From Candidatus Woesearchaeota archaeon (lineage in GTDB: Archaea; Nanobdellota; Nanobdellia; Woesearchaeales; GW2011-AR4): 64,000 nucleotides of DNA. The notes beneath the pieces are model-generated. The model ran no database searches. It worked only from the letters and a program-made list of their open reading frames with translations, and had not been told where the DNA came from. The translations under genes were made by a program, and so were the position numbers. The stretch's first letter is position 1; each line of letters begins with the position of its first letter. Shown piece after piece: positions 41,901 to 46,077 of this stretch. The DNA is taken from positions 53,868 through 117,867 of the forward strand of contig JACPMX010000014.1 in the NCBI GenBank assembly GCA_016185755.1. The letters are read 5' to 3'.

Positions 41901-44900
41901 TTCCACAACATCCCCGCTTATTTCTTCTAATCCATCAAGCGATAAATTCCCAAAATCAACAATGTACAATGGCTCTAAAACATTATTATCGCATCTTAAT
42001 TCCAGAACATCCAAATCACTGATTGTCAAAGGCTCATCAATTTCTTTCTCGGCATACGAAGTCCCATCATAGCCATGAATCGTCAGATTTCCGGTGCCTG
42101 AAGTATTGAAAGCAACAGTCCAGTTGCCTACAACAGTCGGATAGCTTTGCACATTAAGCACAGTTATTGTAATTTCAAAAGTCTGGTTAGATAAATGCGG
42201 AACAAGCCACTCCAGCCTGTCAATCAAGCCATTTGAATTGGAATCAATGTAGTCGACATTCTCGAACAATATTCTTTCATCATTTTGCACCCAAAATAAT
42301 TTTATTGCGCTCTGCGGAACGTCATTCAAAGTTGTATAAGACAAAACATCCTCATAACTTGTCTCAGAAATAATCTTGACTTGCTTCGTATATGCATTGA
42401 CCTCATCCTCGATTGCAATAGGCGCTTCTGTCTCGTACTCAATTGAAATTTCTATATTTTTCCCGATGCTTTCATTGATGAACAGCAGAGGCAGAGAATC
42501 ATTTATTATTGTCTCAGTTATTGCAATCACATTTGCAGTTATCAGGTTTCCTGAGTTTGAAAGGGCATCAAGCTCCTGCTCCAGCTCAGCTTTCTTTGCG
42601 TAAAGCTCATCCAGTTTTGAATCAATTTCGCTGCTTTCAAACTCTTTCTCGTCAACAGAAATCCTCAGTGCATTTTTCTGCCTTGCCTCTTCAAGTATGC
42701 TTATCTTCTTGTCAAGATTCTCGAGCTTCTTCTCAAGCTCAAACATATCCTTGTCCTTGACTTTTCCGTCCTCGACAACCTTTATCTTTGCATCAGGAAT
42801 TTCAGTCTGCACTTCCTCATCCAGTATGCTGATGGTTATGTTTGATGCAGTCTCAGGCAATGAAAGGTTTACAGATGTCACATTGTTCGCATCCACAAGT
42901 ATCTTCTGCTGCCACTTGACATTTTTTCCGATTTCAACCTTTGGCCTGAACTTTCCTTCTGAAATGTTGACCATAAACAGATTGGAGACTGCAATATTCT
43001 CAGAGTCATTTGCCACAATGTAAGTAAACCTCTCTCCTGAAACGCCTTTGTCAGGCATTATTGTCGCAATATCATTGTCGAATAATATCGTGACATTATC
43101 TGGCTTGTAATACGAGTATTGCAAGGAATCTCCATCAGGATCTGCAAAGTACTCTGATAAGTTTATTGTCGCATTCCTGTTCCTCTGGACATTTACTGTT
43201 GTGAAATTCTTTACAAGCAGAGGGGCATTGTTTGCAACATCAACAAGCAAGCTATACTTTATCCTGTCAAGCCTCAAGACTGCATCATCTTCTATCTCGA
43301 ACACCAAAGTATAGCTGCTCCTGTTCAGCCCAAACAATGAGCAAGTCTCTATGCATTCGTCAAAGAACTCAGTTTCATCGTCAAAGAACTTTACGCTTTT
43401 GTTTGCCCATGTTGAATAAATTATCTCTGCATTGCCAAGGCTCACATTGACATCATAGTAAATAACCTGCGCAGACACAATGTTGTCATGCCCCGCCCCA
43501 TCTTTCCCAAAAGCAGAATAATAAGTTTCGCTCCAGTTTGTTTTGGTAGGCAACAAGTCAACAAAAGCACAGCAATCGCTATTCCCGTTGCAGAATGTTG
43601 TCAGGCTTTCTTCCTCTGCATTGTACACTTCCCATCTTGCGCATGATTTTGAATAATCGGCATCCCAGTTAAATTGAGTGCCTTCAACTGAAAGGTCAAC
43701 AACCCCGTTGATGCTTTCCTCCCCGTTGTCGTTGGCGTCATAAACAGTTCCGGATTTGTAACCCAGGCCAATAGTTATTGCTTTTGATATTGTTTCGTTT
43801 ACTGGAATTATCGTTAATGGAACAATTATTGAAATGTCTTTTTCAGCACTCAAATTGCCATCAGAAGCTGTTATTGTGAGTGTTGCATTGAAATTGTCTT
43901 TTTCTGTTGCCAACTCCAATGCGCTGCCAAGAAGGGATTCTGTTATATCTGCTGCATCGGAAACAAGGAAGCTTAATGTGTCATTGTCTTCATCCTCAAA
44001 ATACTGCGATAAATCAATAGAAAGGCTCTTGTTCAATATGAAAGAATCAATTCCCTTCCATTTTGGGGCATTGTTTATTGTCTGATTTGTCTCGTTTGAA
44101 GGCTCAGTTGCATTTATTGGCTCTGTAATGTTGGCCTTTTCCGGAACTGTCAAAACTATGCTCTTTATAGTCAAATTCCTGCCGTCATAGGCTGTGAAGG
44201 CAGTTGAAGCGCTTCCAGAATAGCCGTCAGCCGGAATTAAAGTCGCTATCGCATTGCTGATTGTTATTGTTATGTTGTCCACCAACCCAGAGCTGTAAGT
44301 TAATGAATCGCCGTCCTCGTCTGTAAAGTATTGTGAAAGGTCTATCGAAGTGCTTCCATTTATCAAGAATGTGTCAACTGGAGAATTCCACAAAGGAGCC
44401 TTGTTTTCCTCTGGGACAGGCTCTTCTTTCTTCACTAGGACAATAAGCTTGACCGTCTCCTTTTCACTGTCAATCCCGTCAGAAGCTGTAAATGTTATTG
44501 TCGTGTTGAAATCAGCGCTTGAGCTTGCGGTTATTGTGATTACCTCATTGCTTATTGTTGTTTCAATGTTTTCAACTGCAGAAGCTGAGTAAACAAGCTT
44601 GTCATTGTCCTCATCTGTAAAGTATTTTGAAAGGTTCAATGAAGCGCTTATGTTTATTGTAAACTCATCAGGCCCTTCCCAGTCCGGCTTGTGGTTTTTC
44701 TTTTTCTTGCCCTCGTCGCTTTCTGTCTTGTTTTCATCTTTATCTTTTTCCTTGTCTTCATCTTCTTTGACAGCAAAGCCGGTTATTAGGCTGGTTTCGT
44801 TGCTCTCTGCCGTCTCCGTTTTCTTGCCCTCGCCAATCCTTGTGCTGTCAAATATAAGGTATTTTTTATCATTGTCAATAATGTAAACTCTTGCCTTTCC

Positions 44901-45134
44901 GGAATTTGTAACCCTTCCGTCTATCATTGCAGACTTCAAGTCCCCAGTATTCTGCAGCTGCCATGTGTAGTTGCCGCTTGAAGTAACGACCAATCCCAAG
45001 TCATCCGTATAGCTGAAGCCCCTTATCACAAAGCCGGTTATCGAAGACCCAAAGAAATAAAGCCCAGTGCCTAGCAGGACCAAAGCTATCAAAAACATCC
45101 AAATCTCTATTTTGTGCGGCTTTTCCTGAATCAA
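20970..45134 (-). CDS. Giant cell-surface protein, 8054 aa, with 13 LamG-like domains
   Basis: One open frame of 24,165 nt. Residues 12-34 form a single membrane anchor. Four cadherin-like repeats with DEDND/DEDGD motifs follow (about 155-480, plus one near 680), then a short coiled coil (about 798-848). From about 1450 to 6950 there are 13 LamG/concanavalin-type domains, each closing with a variant of FNGTLDEVAIWNISL. Between them are two Gly-rich beta-helix-like regions (about 4145-4365 and 4845-5145) and repeats starting VSGHINLSNGTNVSNN. The last ~1100 residues are Ig-like repeats and a short C-terminal module. NxS/T sequons are very dense, so heavy glycosylation is likely. A cell-contact or adhesin role is inferred. 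Residues ~1091-1290 are encoded antisense to a toxin-antitoxin pair. Confidence 0.9.
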   Translation of the reverse strand: MIQEKPHKIEIWMFLIALVLLGTGLYFFGSSITGFVIRGFSYTDDLGLVVTSSGNYTWQLQNTGDLKSAMIDGRVTNSGKARVYIIDNDKKYLIFDSTRIGEGKKTETAESNETSLITGFAVKEDEDKEKDKDENKTESDEGKKKKNHKPDWEGPDEFTINISASLNLSKYFTDEDNDKLVYSASAVENIETTISNEVITITASSSADFNTTITFTASDGIDSEKETVKLIVLVKKEEPVPEENKAPLWNSPVDTFLINGSTSIDLSQYFTDEDGDSLTYSSGLVDNITITISNAIATLIPADGYSGSASTAFTAYDGRNLTIKSIVLTVPEKANITEPINATEPSNETNQTINNAPKWKGIDSFILNKSLSIDLSQYFEDEDNDTLSFLVSDAADITESLLGSALELATEKDNFNATLTITASDGNLSAEKDISIIVPLTIIPVNETISKAITIGLGYKSGTVYDANDNGEESINGVVDLSVEGTQFNWDADYSKSCARWEVYNAEEESLTTFCNGNSDCCAFVDLLPTKTNWSETYYSAFGKDGAGHDNIVSAQVIYYDVNVSLGNAEIIYSTWANKSVKFFDDETEFFDECIETCSLFGLNRSSYTLVFEIEDDAVLRLDRIKYSLLVDVANNAPLLVKNFTTVNVQRNRNATINLSEYFADPDGDSLQYSYYKPDNVTILFDNDIATIMPDKGVSGERFTYIVANDSENIAVSNLFMVNISEGKFRPKVEIGKNVKWQQKILVDANNVTSVNLSLPETASNITISILDEEVQTEIPDAKIKVVEDGKVKDKDMFELEKKLENLDKKISILEEARQKNALRISVDEKEFESSEIDSKLDELYAKKAELEQELDALSNSGNLITANVIAITETIINDSLPLLFINESIGKNIEISIEYETEAPIAIEDEVNAYTKQVKIISETSYEDVLSYTTLNDVPQSAIKLFWVQNDERILFENVDYIDSNSNGLIDRLEWLVPHLSNQTFEITITVLNVQSYPTVVGNWTVAFNTSGTGNLTIHGYDGTSYAEKEIDEPLTISDLDVLELRCDNNVLEPLYIVDFGNLSLDGLEEISGDVVEGINKGKYKSSAFSQSTASKSSSSTTNSLPLNSLTSAKSNDKALTSLSTVGGWITKTIMPENSFGGNVDLLRKSESRETKIKDFSLANEASLPLLTPLAAYSAENPFDLRNSLTSILMFSSSRNFGIAAFSSDESGGIFQGIPNHLFSQAWVAFNYAFNTFAGSNQFNDIADQYPSAIESRLAVADFAVRNDVLADFDSHEATDDLEVFKGYGDFFTIIPSAYALHVGLGNYSTTSFNGHAYALLTKEQLTGHSYKIIGVYYPSYNCDSKTGYWTVRVLTPGVHNQRFNFSNQIADAHNFASLANVSTNGSVGRFVDDLDTDFLLGNFSTAGNLITSRVVGTGAGANVTANISSLQNQTLNLPRERFIAPNASTVLLLHFEEGTGQYTNDSSFYGNNATLGKNNAAAADDPTWNSSTKFGSFGLNFDGANQDALNITSSATLNFERTNPFSFVMWIKTGDFHIGAESSIISKNADSSIGPNRGYNLVIANRNLTMYLVNDNNANFLNTRTLSMIPLFDNNWHHLVVTYDGQVRGDSVNMFLDGDRVISNQSGPNTLTGTIQNNYDLMIGRLTYDQTGVPFNGTLDELSIWNISLGNSTIKEFYQLGWGYFNTSNFTSQVFDANAIVNWSYISWYQGADDKGVSAGYQQDLSSLVNASTILYMKFNNDTQESEKPLNVTHDISAETNLVLYMPFDSSQAKELVPNGSTVLLMHFNNDTGTGENASLFLNNAAVGEKFNGTCRLDLSQCPIFNESSPRFGKASLDFTGFEDFVNVSDSPHWAFGTKEFAIEFWVKWKGYGQTFLGQYGSGTGRSWDFYQLNLPGQNGDVFFDVIGGSGASADAPVPTQNEWHHYSVSRVGNILNFYYDGALIGSPAFTDTITDVTQDLQIGDSGNSRESNYSIDEVAVWNISLSSQIIAQHSGYGIDRSIYGNNASLMNGSVVNFTGKFQEAMQFDGVDDYVEVSDNSFLDAKQVTLEAWVRPLREGTGESGEIIGKQNGTSGSYAYQIFLNSPTTSYNFRIKTGTGAGTVTELGGLKAPIFGEWQHVAGTYDGSTARIYIDGVQTNTASASGDLINSIHSLVIGGRPLATGSFYNGTLDEVVIWNISLSSDKIAQHAGAKIIDYSQYGNNGTRNFNSSSDFGRNFTDGKFSKALVFDGVNDYINVTSARNLSFGDNDFAVTAWVYMNGKPVDASTKMMTVMEKPSEYTLWYDASNVNANDRFVFRVSKPGASGDAAANSIGTPSINRWYFIAAWHDAANDQVGIQIDGGGEDITSYSSGSGATDNQIVVGAQATQRFWNGTIDELTIWNQTLTPEFRKRLYEKGALKLNLSYRTSNDNVTFTAWTGLSNNTLSSITSNAIARYFQYKVDFNTTDARYTPILNNVSINYSLRSNLSIFDDTELRTVIVNELFNFTVNFTDFVNSINGTNINCTLSHNGSGNWNAPIKMNFSAQNRYYYYEASFANRTIASFNVTCDGTVLGYRLMRTIDNFNVTVARVSSFNGTTTDFNNLNAFDSISNAVIESTVYGKIVWNAPINVTGADLNKNVNISLNRAGIIAESLHSTLNSSANVSIYNIYVVTPKILKDGVECLAPSCAILSYARNNVTFNVTSFSNFSLANGSINLTLGLNTSTNFLTGAVVGVSGKVNLSNGSNLFNHLVRVFLDNVEYYLGLNVTDNSDADFNKSTSRNATVVRGTGADANVTLADWDYDPDGNLSVNLTAYWKLDESSSTRKDAKNNSYLADQNTVTSNPGIRDNAAQFTSANSEFLNVSDNAELSMGDIDFTMSTWVYLDSNNEGTILCKGEQIQGNQAEYWLKYDSTASRFEFIVGDGSSRTVVDANASGSPTLGRWYHVIAWHDSTANTINISVNNLATGAGHTVGSYDSGVSLRIGGRCSVQAPDVFFNGRIDEVAIWKRLLTQRERDVLFNQSLIANNWSVAGNTFKPYKGNFTSRVFEQSGVVNWTSISWNVPNNYGNDLSDLVNASTVLYMKFNNDTLESERQLNVTHNISAETNLVLYMPFDSANAKPLVANASTVLLLHFDNESAMGENDTFFRDNSTYMNNGTCGNPTFCPVYNITNSKFGFGMEFDGIKNNITINASKSLTNFSGGITLEAWIYLNDVTTNLGHYIFDHETSGNTESTIFIVMGAGFGGGLDGKLRFIMENGPSDSTTDSNKVLEANRWYHVAATYDGAFNRIYIDGALDVQEASTGLIGGNAEDNWVIGKNKNADTSNFNGTIDELAIWNISLSSADIAEHSGYGIDMSRYGNNATFMNITSVNYTNYKFGEGMEFNGLTSWINTSYFLDANSSKFTLEAWAYPKTQTVGPGNKYILSNENLVPGGSVQMASLLQQIAGVWTFQYDGGADLCDPNCPAVIAKQWQHVSVTWDNVTLRLYVNGVMTNSKTVTGTKPKFTPDGMSFIVGDVPRDDAPARNWNGTLDEIAIWNKTLSSDLIAQHAGAKVIDYSQYGNNGTRTFNSSSDFGRNFTDGKFSKALLFDGVNDFVNVSDINSLDAVSAVTIEAWVNPTTLPTSMEIGGKQRSANTDGVYHLFINGVTQFAFRTTTGATIETNGVFVPRTNEWQHVVGVYDGAQQRLYVNGILDASSAQSGSLTNSPESFIIGGRPHLASPNAFFNGRIDEVNVWNISLSADEIRNHYERGVTKLELSTRASNDSTTFTQWQRHTNKTLSIVNYYSRYLQYKADFNTTDAKYAPVLNNVTLNFTGILTNEFGIYNFTLTSPSTFGTHTVRVNTTFESTLGDEKTTTFTTVALPVINANYTVPTYPRFGQNVTLIVNATDTNNNILYINYTVTAPSGAISRFANTTKFGDLHNATFNVSQYGTWLWNISLTDADGFVVNMTGNGQIILMEVTENLNASIIPASSPIAVSGHINLSNGTNVSNNLIRIFVDSTEQFLNRNFTDDNETHFDKGIYNSTRTDAANVTLDYDFGNGADGYLTVNGSETVINNYTFVVNASLPVGSQVIGVNDTSSNKFKVGDEIMIIQMQNGSGGVYTGNYEFKRIAALSNNNITLNKPLANNYTSGGFNGTIANSTQIVRVPNYANVTILSGAYITALDWEGFQGGIVAFRSRGNVSVAGGINVTEKGYRGGLTSNGCSWAFAGESVRGLGTNTSTANNDGGGGGGERRGAGACEGQGGGGGAGYATNGTKGSIETTGDGGQAGTPYGFSDLSKLIFGSGGGGPTVSPDSKGGDGGGIIFIAANNISVTGSILADGGRGTGTSNNAYGGGGSGGAILLKGVSISLGNFLVNASNGTGGILTGTSSGGNGSVGRIKLEFLTSTGNTNPISGYNTTEVYAKEGNFTSQVFDAGAVVNWTNILWSNATPVNTNLSLYYRTSADNVTFNDWSQVSDNALSQITANAVNRYFQYLAKFNSSNSSRTPYLQNVTVNYTGIFTNSYGNYNFTIIAGTTAATYSVKVNTTYSDTIPGEALATFRATSVPVINTNITIPTYPRFGQNVTFVVNVTDADNNILYINFTLKPANGSIINLTNNTARVGDLYNVSFNLTNYGTWLWNVSVTDADGFIVNMIGIGNITLMQITENLNATLIPASSPIAVSGHINLSNGTNVSNNLIRIFVDSTQQAISKNFTDNAAADFNLGVYNGTKTDGENLTLNISVNVGNGSDGSITVAAVNSIVNNYTYIANDSLPAGATVIGVNQSTWFKSGDEILIISMNGTYSGNYEFRIINSVSSNNITITTPLTNSYEQRDNRTQIVRVPNFVDVTVNSGASITAPAYNNLTGGIVVFRANGTVTINGAINTTAKGFAGGTGGSGGTGGSGCASCGSGNSGTSGFNGTSGLGVGAGGGGFIGGASGAVGSGGCLAGYGSGGLGGGGAGGAYSTSNAGTDGVASAGGKCGGGAAAPAGTTGTGGTAAATYGSANLSQIFLGSGGGGGAGGHGAGSGGTSGGGTSGAGGNGGNGGQGGNGGGIIIIFSNATINSGLIIANGTSGTSGTGGSNAGSGTVGNGGGGGGGSGGSGGGGGAGGSILITTASINIGTIAATGASGGQGGNGGNGGASVCQGADKGGGGGGGAGLTGGSGGAGCGGDPSGDSGASNVPGIGGLGGDGRIRILTQSISSGALPANSSQSFTGTFYSQYFDAGYKTNWTAVIIGNVTQPGANITANVRTSDDNVTYSGWASAGIGGAIPLSNVSRYIQYRLDFATNDSSKPVIVSNVTLNYSNIYTDSYGNYNYTLAGQTTAATYTVKVNATYADTIPGEALTTFRVTSVPVINANYTIPSFPIFNRNVTIVANVTDSDNTITYVNFTLFAPDGSIFNLSDTAAVGDLYNSSFNLTQLGTWRWNITVFDSDGFLVNISSQGVIKLLQLNMSLNLSAALIGSNVAVSGHINLSNGTNVSNNPIDIFLDESNINFNITNPSRRIFTDDSDTDFVRGNLTTGLNLITSRVVGTGAGANVTINVSSLLNQTLNMPRDRFISPNASTVLLLHFEEGTGQYTNDSSFYGNNATLGKDNAAASDDPAWNSTTKFGSFGLTFDGTTDFVNASATGFTELNGATSASFEAWVYPHSFGTNGGYMPIIAEQAGNVVVLRLGTGVAGQSTRIQFCINNNCISTGNSAYELNKWQHIAGTWDGSTGIIYKDGFQITSGSIAVASINNIPTLTISGQSGDSQFNGTIDEVAIWNVSLSNETILQHYQLGWGYFNTSNFTSQVFDAQAVVNWSYISWYQGADNKGISNLYQQDLSSLINSSTVLYMKFNNDTLESERQLNVTHTIANEQNLVLYMPFDKSSAKPLTANASTVVLFHFNNDSSIGENNTLSVDSSIYGNNGTIDAPIYNETRCMFGKCLFFDGVDDDVQVPFNETINLTKSVSMEAWVYPTAVDGAIEDIADKDNAYRIWIQTDGTWQFRLDVTPTTYTVNSAVTAKNNTWVHVAATYDESQIRIYVDGSLQSQTAVTGSISDSNKPLRIGSHDGDIRFFEGLMDEVAIWNISLSSADIAEHSGYGIDRSNNGLNASMIHNATINQTSCKFGECMQFGKNKFINVTDSPVLRPNDTITIEFWAKVFDAGTHYFVSRKLANGNWVSYEVNSQAGPNIRWQIQDPAINSMQYVTTGTYSINDWHHFATTYHTEFGDARDFGIYIDGVKQAATLSGGYDSTFRLTYNATKSDNTVLIGNGNYDTNLNSFINGQIDEVAIWNITLSSDKIAQHAGAKIIDYSQYGNNGTRIFNSTSDFGRNFTDGKFSKALVFDALNDYVNISDANSLDFGTGDVTIEAWINAKSLGSLMGIFDKSIGGTTQLQWVSINNQMRFNIDDGPTQITLTSNAVFRANEWQHWVVVADRTSGLAKFYLNGLLDSSTSTSGLTGSISNTQPLLIGWCEQCNILERFNGQMDELLIWNISLSTDEIRKHYERAVLKLNVSYRTSNDSSTFSQWKGLSNNTLSTTGELSRYFQYKIDLNTSDPRYTPILNNVTINYSGIFTDAFGNFNYTFAAPTTAGTFTIKVNTTYANISGEAFQTFNTESNAAPNAPVINAPASGLFFNVNYTILNVTISDNNTFAQLFTCNFYGDNSTLPNGTINVSNPVTANGTITTFNWTNLNNTIYFWKANCDDGIALGANSTIRNFTIDTIFPRLNFTTPTDANNTITQRNFTYINFSVTEVNPNTFIVNWNGTNVTVWDDSLVLHMHFNNDTNLGENDSLFADVSKYNNSGTCRLDLGRCPAINKTDYRFGGAAVTLDGINDNINISSNPYFNFGTGDFTVFLWANLFQHGTGNNHYIIEMGAGNNFLLQYIEESGANKFRYAVGGQACCSATTDATYTLSTDVWNAIALTRSGGTTRLYVNGVEIHSATQSGSISNFHMIVGAEKGITSSFGWNGSMDEIRIYNRNLSAQEINASMNAEFGRYFFNQTEIREGFYNYYGYLNDSAGNSNTTETRLFTVDRAAPNITFVPPTPANSSRAKGNVQKINITMRDVSISSCILQVHNGTDNATNFTMEVRGLDCNVTINTIDGYNYTLKAYVNDSAKNSNSTENLTFRENTVPEIPTLNAPANNSRLLTTSVILNYTTQDNDTDTVNYIVYFDTNANPSTQVYRGTSTTFVVSTARGTTYYWKAHADDSFENSSNSTTRQFTINTQPPAPAIVTPNATGIKLRGGQTYNVSWINSTSDAENDNVTINLYYSTDSGLTFPNAIASGLKNNGTYDWLVPSINSNKVRIKAVANDSYEFAEDTSDNDFTIDSAAPTITLDNPPNGSSFNNGTFINLTITDNFGAVNVSWNNGTLNAPNRSDFNGTFDINTSFWQDGDVNISIFANDSVGNLAIAYFRFTVTNVQPVVAFNTPSPNQAVRATFRINVSSTARLDDAAFVNFTYDGAAQNFTMTQAGTDYFYDFDTTIVTDGQRKLYVYGNDTNGNVVRADISATIDNTQPSIRLDAPLNDTWKNASVAFVYVPNDITTGIPNCSLVINGTINRTNSSISEGIENIFSNVVLGDGIYRWDVNCTDTIGNNNSNGTFRLIKIDTISPVITLIDPPNDTSIRGNRTINFTVTDSGGSNVYNVSWSSNYILDSMDFIDSYSINTTGFPEGKTNITITANDSAGNSISLLLTYVIDLTPPIVEFNKPSPRQVIRGIFRVNVSATDALSNVSGLTFAFNGSSNFTMNRSSPEVTSDYFYDWNTSNTSGDKEYVIKIFGNDTAANIKFEPRFAIVDNTAPGIRLDSPSNNSWSAARLVSFTFAVFEFNDLNNCTLLVNGSINATAAASQLVKNSTNVFSVNLSDGYYRWTVNCTDNAVDTSGVQNMGTNSTEQLVGVDTANPQVSFISPNTEANDTHLARNYTAINVTITEANFANMTFYLYNKSGLVNETNFTAATYFLNFTRLQSDLYFYNVTVRDRASSANTTETRQISLNERSPSAKRFLITDAAGINVASIDDKGDMYLLGNRTQALTILNATPISFIVQNSSANAIAYINSTGFLFLKGVLTEDEGITPTGTNLEFRDSNDRIVAVVDSNGNLKLTGLLVEKFANP
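41274..41282 (+). promoter_or_regulatory. TATA box of the embedded DUF433/DUF5615 pair
   Basis: tttaaatac lies 22-30 nt before the ATG at 41304, which is the normal spacing for leaderless archaeal mRNAs. It is antisense to the giant gene, where the same bases encode part of EVFKGYG. The presence of a promoter argues that the embedded genes are expressed in their own right. Confidence 0.65.
41304..41543 (+). CDS. DUF433 antitoxin, antisense inside the giant gene
   Basis: 79 aa, matching DUF433 (VapB-like antitoxins with a winged-helix-like fold): the hallmark GKPTFNGTRILVSDIVEL is followed by VERIVESYPGLTKEMVRNAL. It has its own TATA box at 41274-41282. It overlaps the downstream DUF5615 gene by 20 nt, the usual tight antitoxin-toxin arrangement. 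The whole pair lies on the strand opposite to the 8054-aa gene and does not interrupt that frame. DUF433 proteins normally neutralise DUF5615 PIN-like toxins and repress their own promoter. Confidence 0.9.
   Translation: MRVEISEHIVADSEICHGKPTFNGTRILVSDIVELVAAGESVERIVESYPGLTKEMVRNALEYAARLVRGERGYAKIPA
41524..41862 (+). CDS. DUF5615 PIN-like toxin, antisense inside the giant gene
   Basis: The track starts at 41479, but the ATG at 41524 (MPKFLLDENI) gives the canonical start of DUF5615 PIN-like nucleases; 112 aa. The acidic residues of the PIN-like core are visible: LLDENI near the N-terminus and LVSRDSDFL in the middle. A conserved C-terminal strand set ends in LFVVDEEDF. Proteins of this family are predicted ribonucleases controlled by DUF433. 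Both partners are intact here, so the module is probably functional rather than a relic. Confidence 0.9.
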   Translation: MPKFLLDENIRIEVKEFLKSKGFSAEYAAKGVSNGRLASLAKEKSLILVSRDSDFLNKSTFPPKEFSGMIVFVIHPPTVERLVKALSLLLAEVKEFKGKLFVVDEEDFEAVD

Positions 45135-45673
45135 GCTTTCACTCCCCTTTTCTTCTTTACCCTGTCATAGACTGTCCATATTGTCCTGTCATCAAGGTGC
45201 AGCATCAGCGCAACTTCATGGTTTGAGTAGTCAAGGCCTTTTATGAAGCCTACAACGCTTTCCAGGGTCGAGTATGACCTGTCAGCCAGGGCAGAAACAG
45301 GAATGGCAACGTCGCTTGAAGCCAAGCAAAAAGAAGAAGGCATTTTCTTTGCGGCATTATGGTATGTCGCCCAGATTGTCTTGTTGCTCCTGTTGAGCAT
45401 CTTTCCTATCCTGGAAAATTTAATCTTGAGGTCTTCCCTGAGGTATTTTACAATTGCCTCAAGCGAGCTGAGCGAATCGCTGCCGAAAACACCGACAGGA
45501 ATGCACGCCTCTTTTTTCCCGAGGATCTCCTGCTCCGTCACATCATGCAGTTTTTTCAGCTCGCTTATGAAATGAGAAATCAGCTCAATCTTGCCTTCTT
45601 TTGAAAGGTCCTTGAATTTGGAGATAGCTTTACTTATATCTGCATCTTCCTCGCTCTTTTTGCCAAAAGCCAA
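45131..45673 (-). CDS. Duplicated HTH-like DNA-binding protein, predicted regulator
   Basis: 180 aa. After a helical N-terminal region, two related ~55-aa units follow: CIPVGVFGSDSLSSLEAIVKYLRE...NKTIWATYHNA and AIPVSALADRSYSTLESVVGFIKG...DRTIWTVYDRV. Each has the layout of a short strand, a helix and a helix-turn-helix (S/N-H/R-E-V-A-L-M-L-H-x-D-x-R-T-I-W type), so the protein could bind two half-sites. Its stop overlaps the start of the giant gene (ATGA, 45131-45134), so the two are translationally coupled. It is followed upstream by a dyad and a 21-bp repeat array. Regulation of the giant gene is inferred. Confidence 0.65.
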   Translation of the reverse strand: MAFGKKSEEDADISKAISKFKDLSKEGKIELISHFISELKKLHDVTEQEILGKKEACIPVGVFGSDSLSSLEAIVKYLREDLKIKFSRIGKMLNRSNKTIWATYHNAAKKMPSSFCLASSDVAIPVSALADRSYSTLESVVGFIKGLDYSNHEVALMLHLDDRTIWTVYDRVKKKRGVKA

Positions 45674-45710
45674 ACTAAAGTCCTCTATCTAGTCAAAACA
45701 AAATGAAATT

Positions 45711-45763
45711 GTGTTGGGGTTGTCATAGGGATGTATTTTTTAAAATATAATTTCCCCCAACAC
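45711..45763 (-). promoter_or_regulatory. Dyad flanking the probable promoter of the HTH-giant operon
   Basis: gtgttgggg (45711-45719) and ccccaacac (45755-45763) form a perfect 9-bp inverted repeat. The 35 bp between them contain ttttttaaaatataat, a TATA-like sequence. The first codon of the HTH gene is 38 bp further down. An operator that brackets the promoter, or a leader hairpin if transcription starts upstream, are both possible. Confidence 0.55.
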
Positions 45764-45803
45764 AAAAGAAAGAATTAGCATGAAATCGTATATGACCCAT
45801 ATT

Positions 45804-46077
45804 CCTATTATGTAAGTAACTTATATATAAGCTTTACTAATTTTAACGAATAAACAGCAAAAAATTTGGTGATTTTTGTATACTATAATTTTTGTTCTTA
45901 TTTTATAAGTATTAATTTCCTATTATATAAGAATAAATCCTATTAAATAAGTTAATATTCTTATTATATAAGATTTTTACCTATTATTTAAGTATAATCT
46001 TCTTATTATATAAGAATAATTCTTATTATATAAGAAAATATATCTTATTATATAAGTTATATAACTTATCATATAGG
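45804..46077. repeat. Phased repeat array: ten CTTATTATATAAG-type 13-mers
   Basis: 13-bp units start at 45804, 45897, 45919, 45939, 45960, 45980, 46002, 46022, 46044 and 46065. The last nine are spaced 20-22 bp apart, i.e. two helical turns. The consensus is C(T/C)TATTATATAAG, nearly palindromic (CTTAT...ATAAG). Four copies are identical (45960, 46002, 46022, 46044). The spacers (7-9 bp) are not conserved. Such an array should be filled by a protein binding one face of the DNA, e.g. the neighbouring duplicated HTH protein; a replication or partition site is an alternative. Confidence 0.8.
45817..45839 (-). promoter_or_regulatory. Second copy of the shared promoter-like motif
   Basis: taacttatatataa-gct-ttacta matches the site at 20736-20758 (there with atg between). 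It includes the perfect palindrome cttatatataag. It sits 144 bp upstream of the HTH gene start, immediately after the outlying repeat of the 21-bp array, so the same regulator may act on both surface operons. Confidence 0.55.

Noticed and set aside
45804-46077. CRISPR array
   Set aside because: Repeats are 13 bp, spacers only 7-9 bp, and no cas genes are near; this is an operator-like array.
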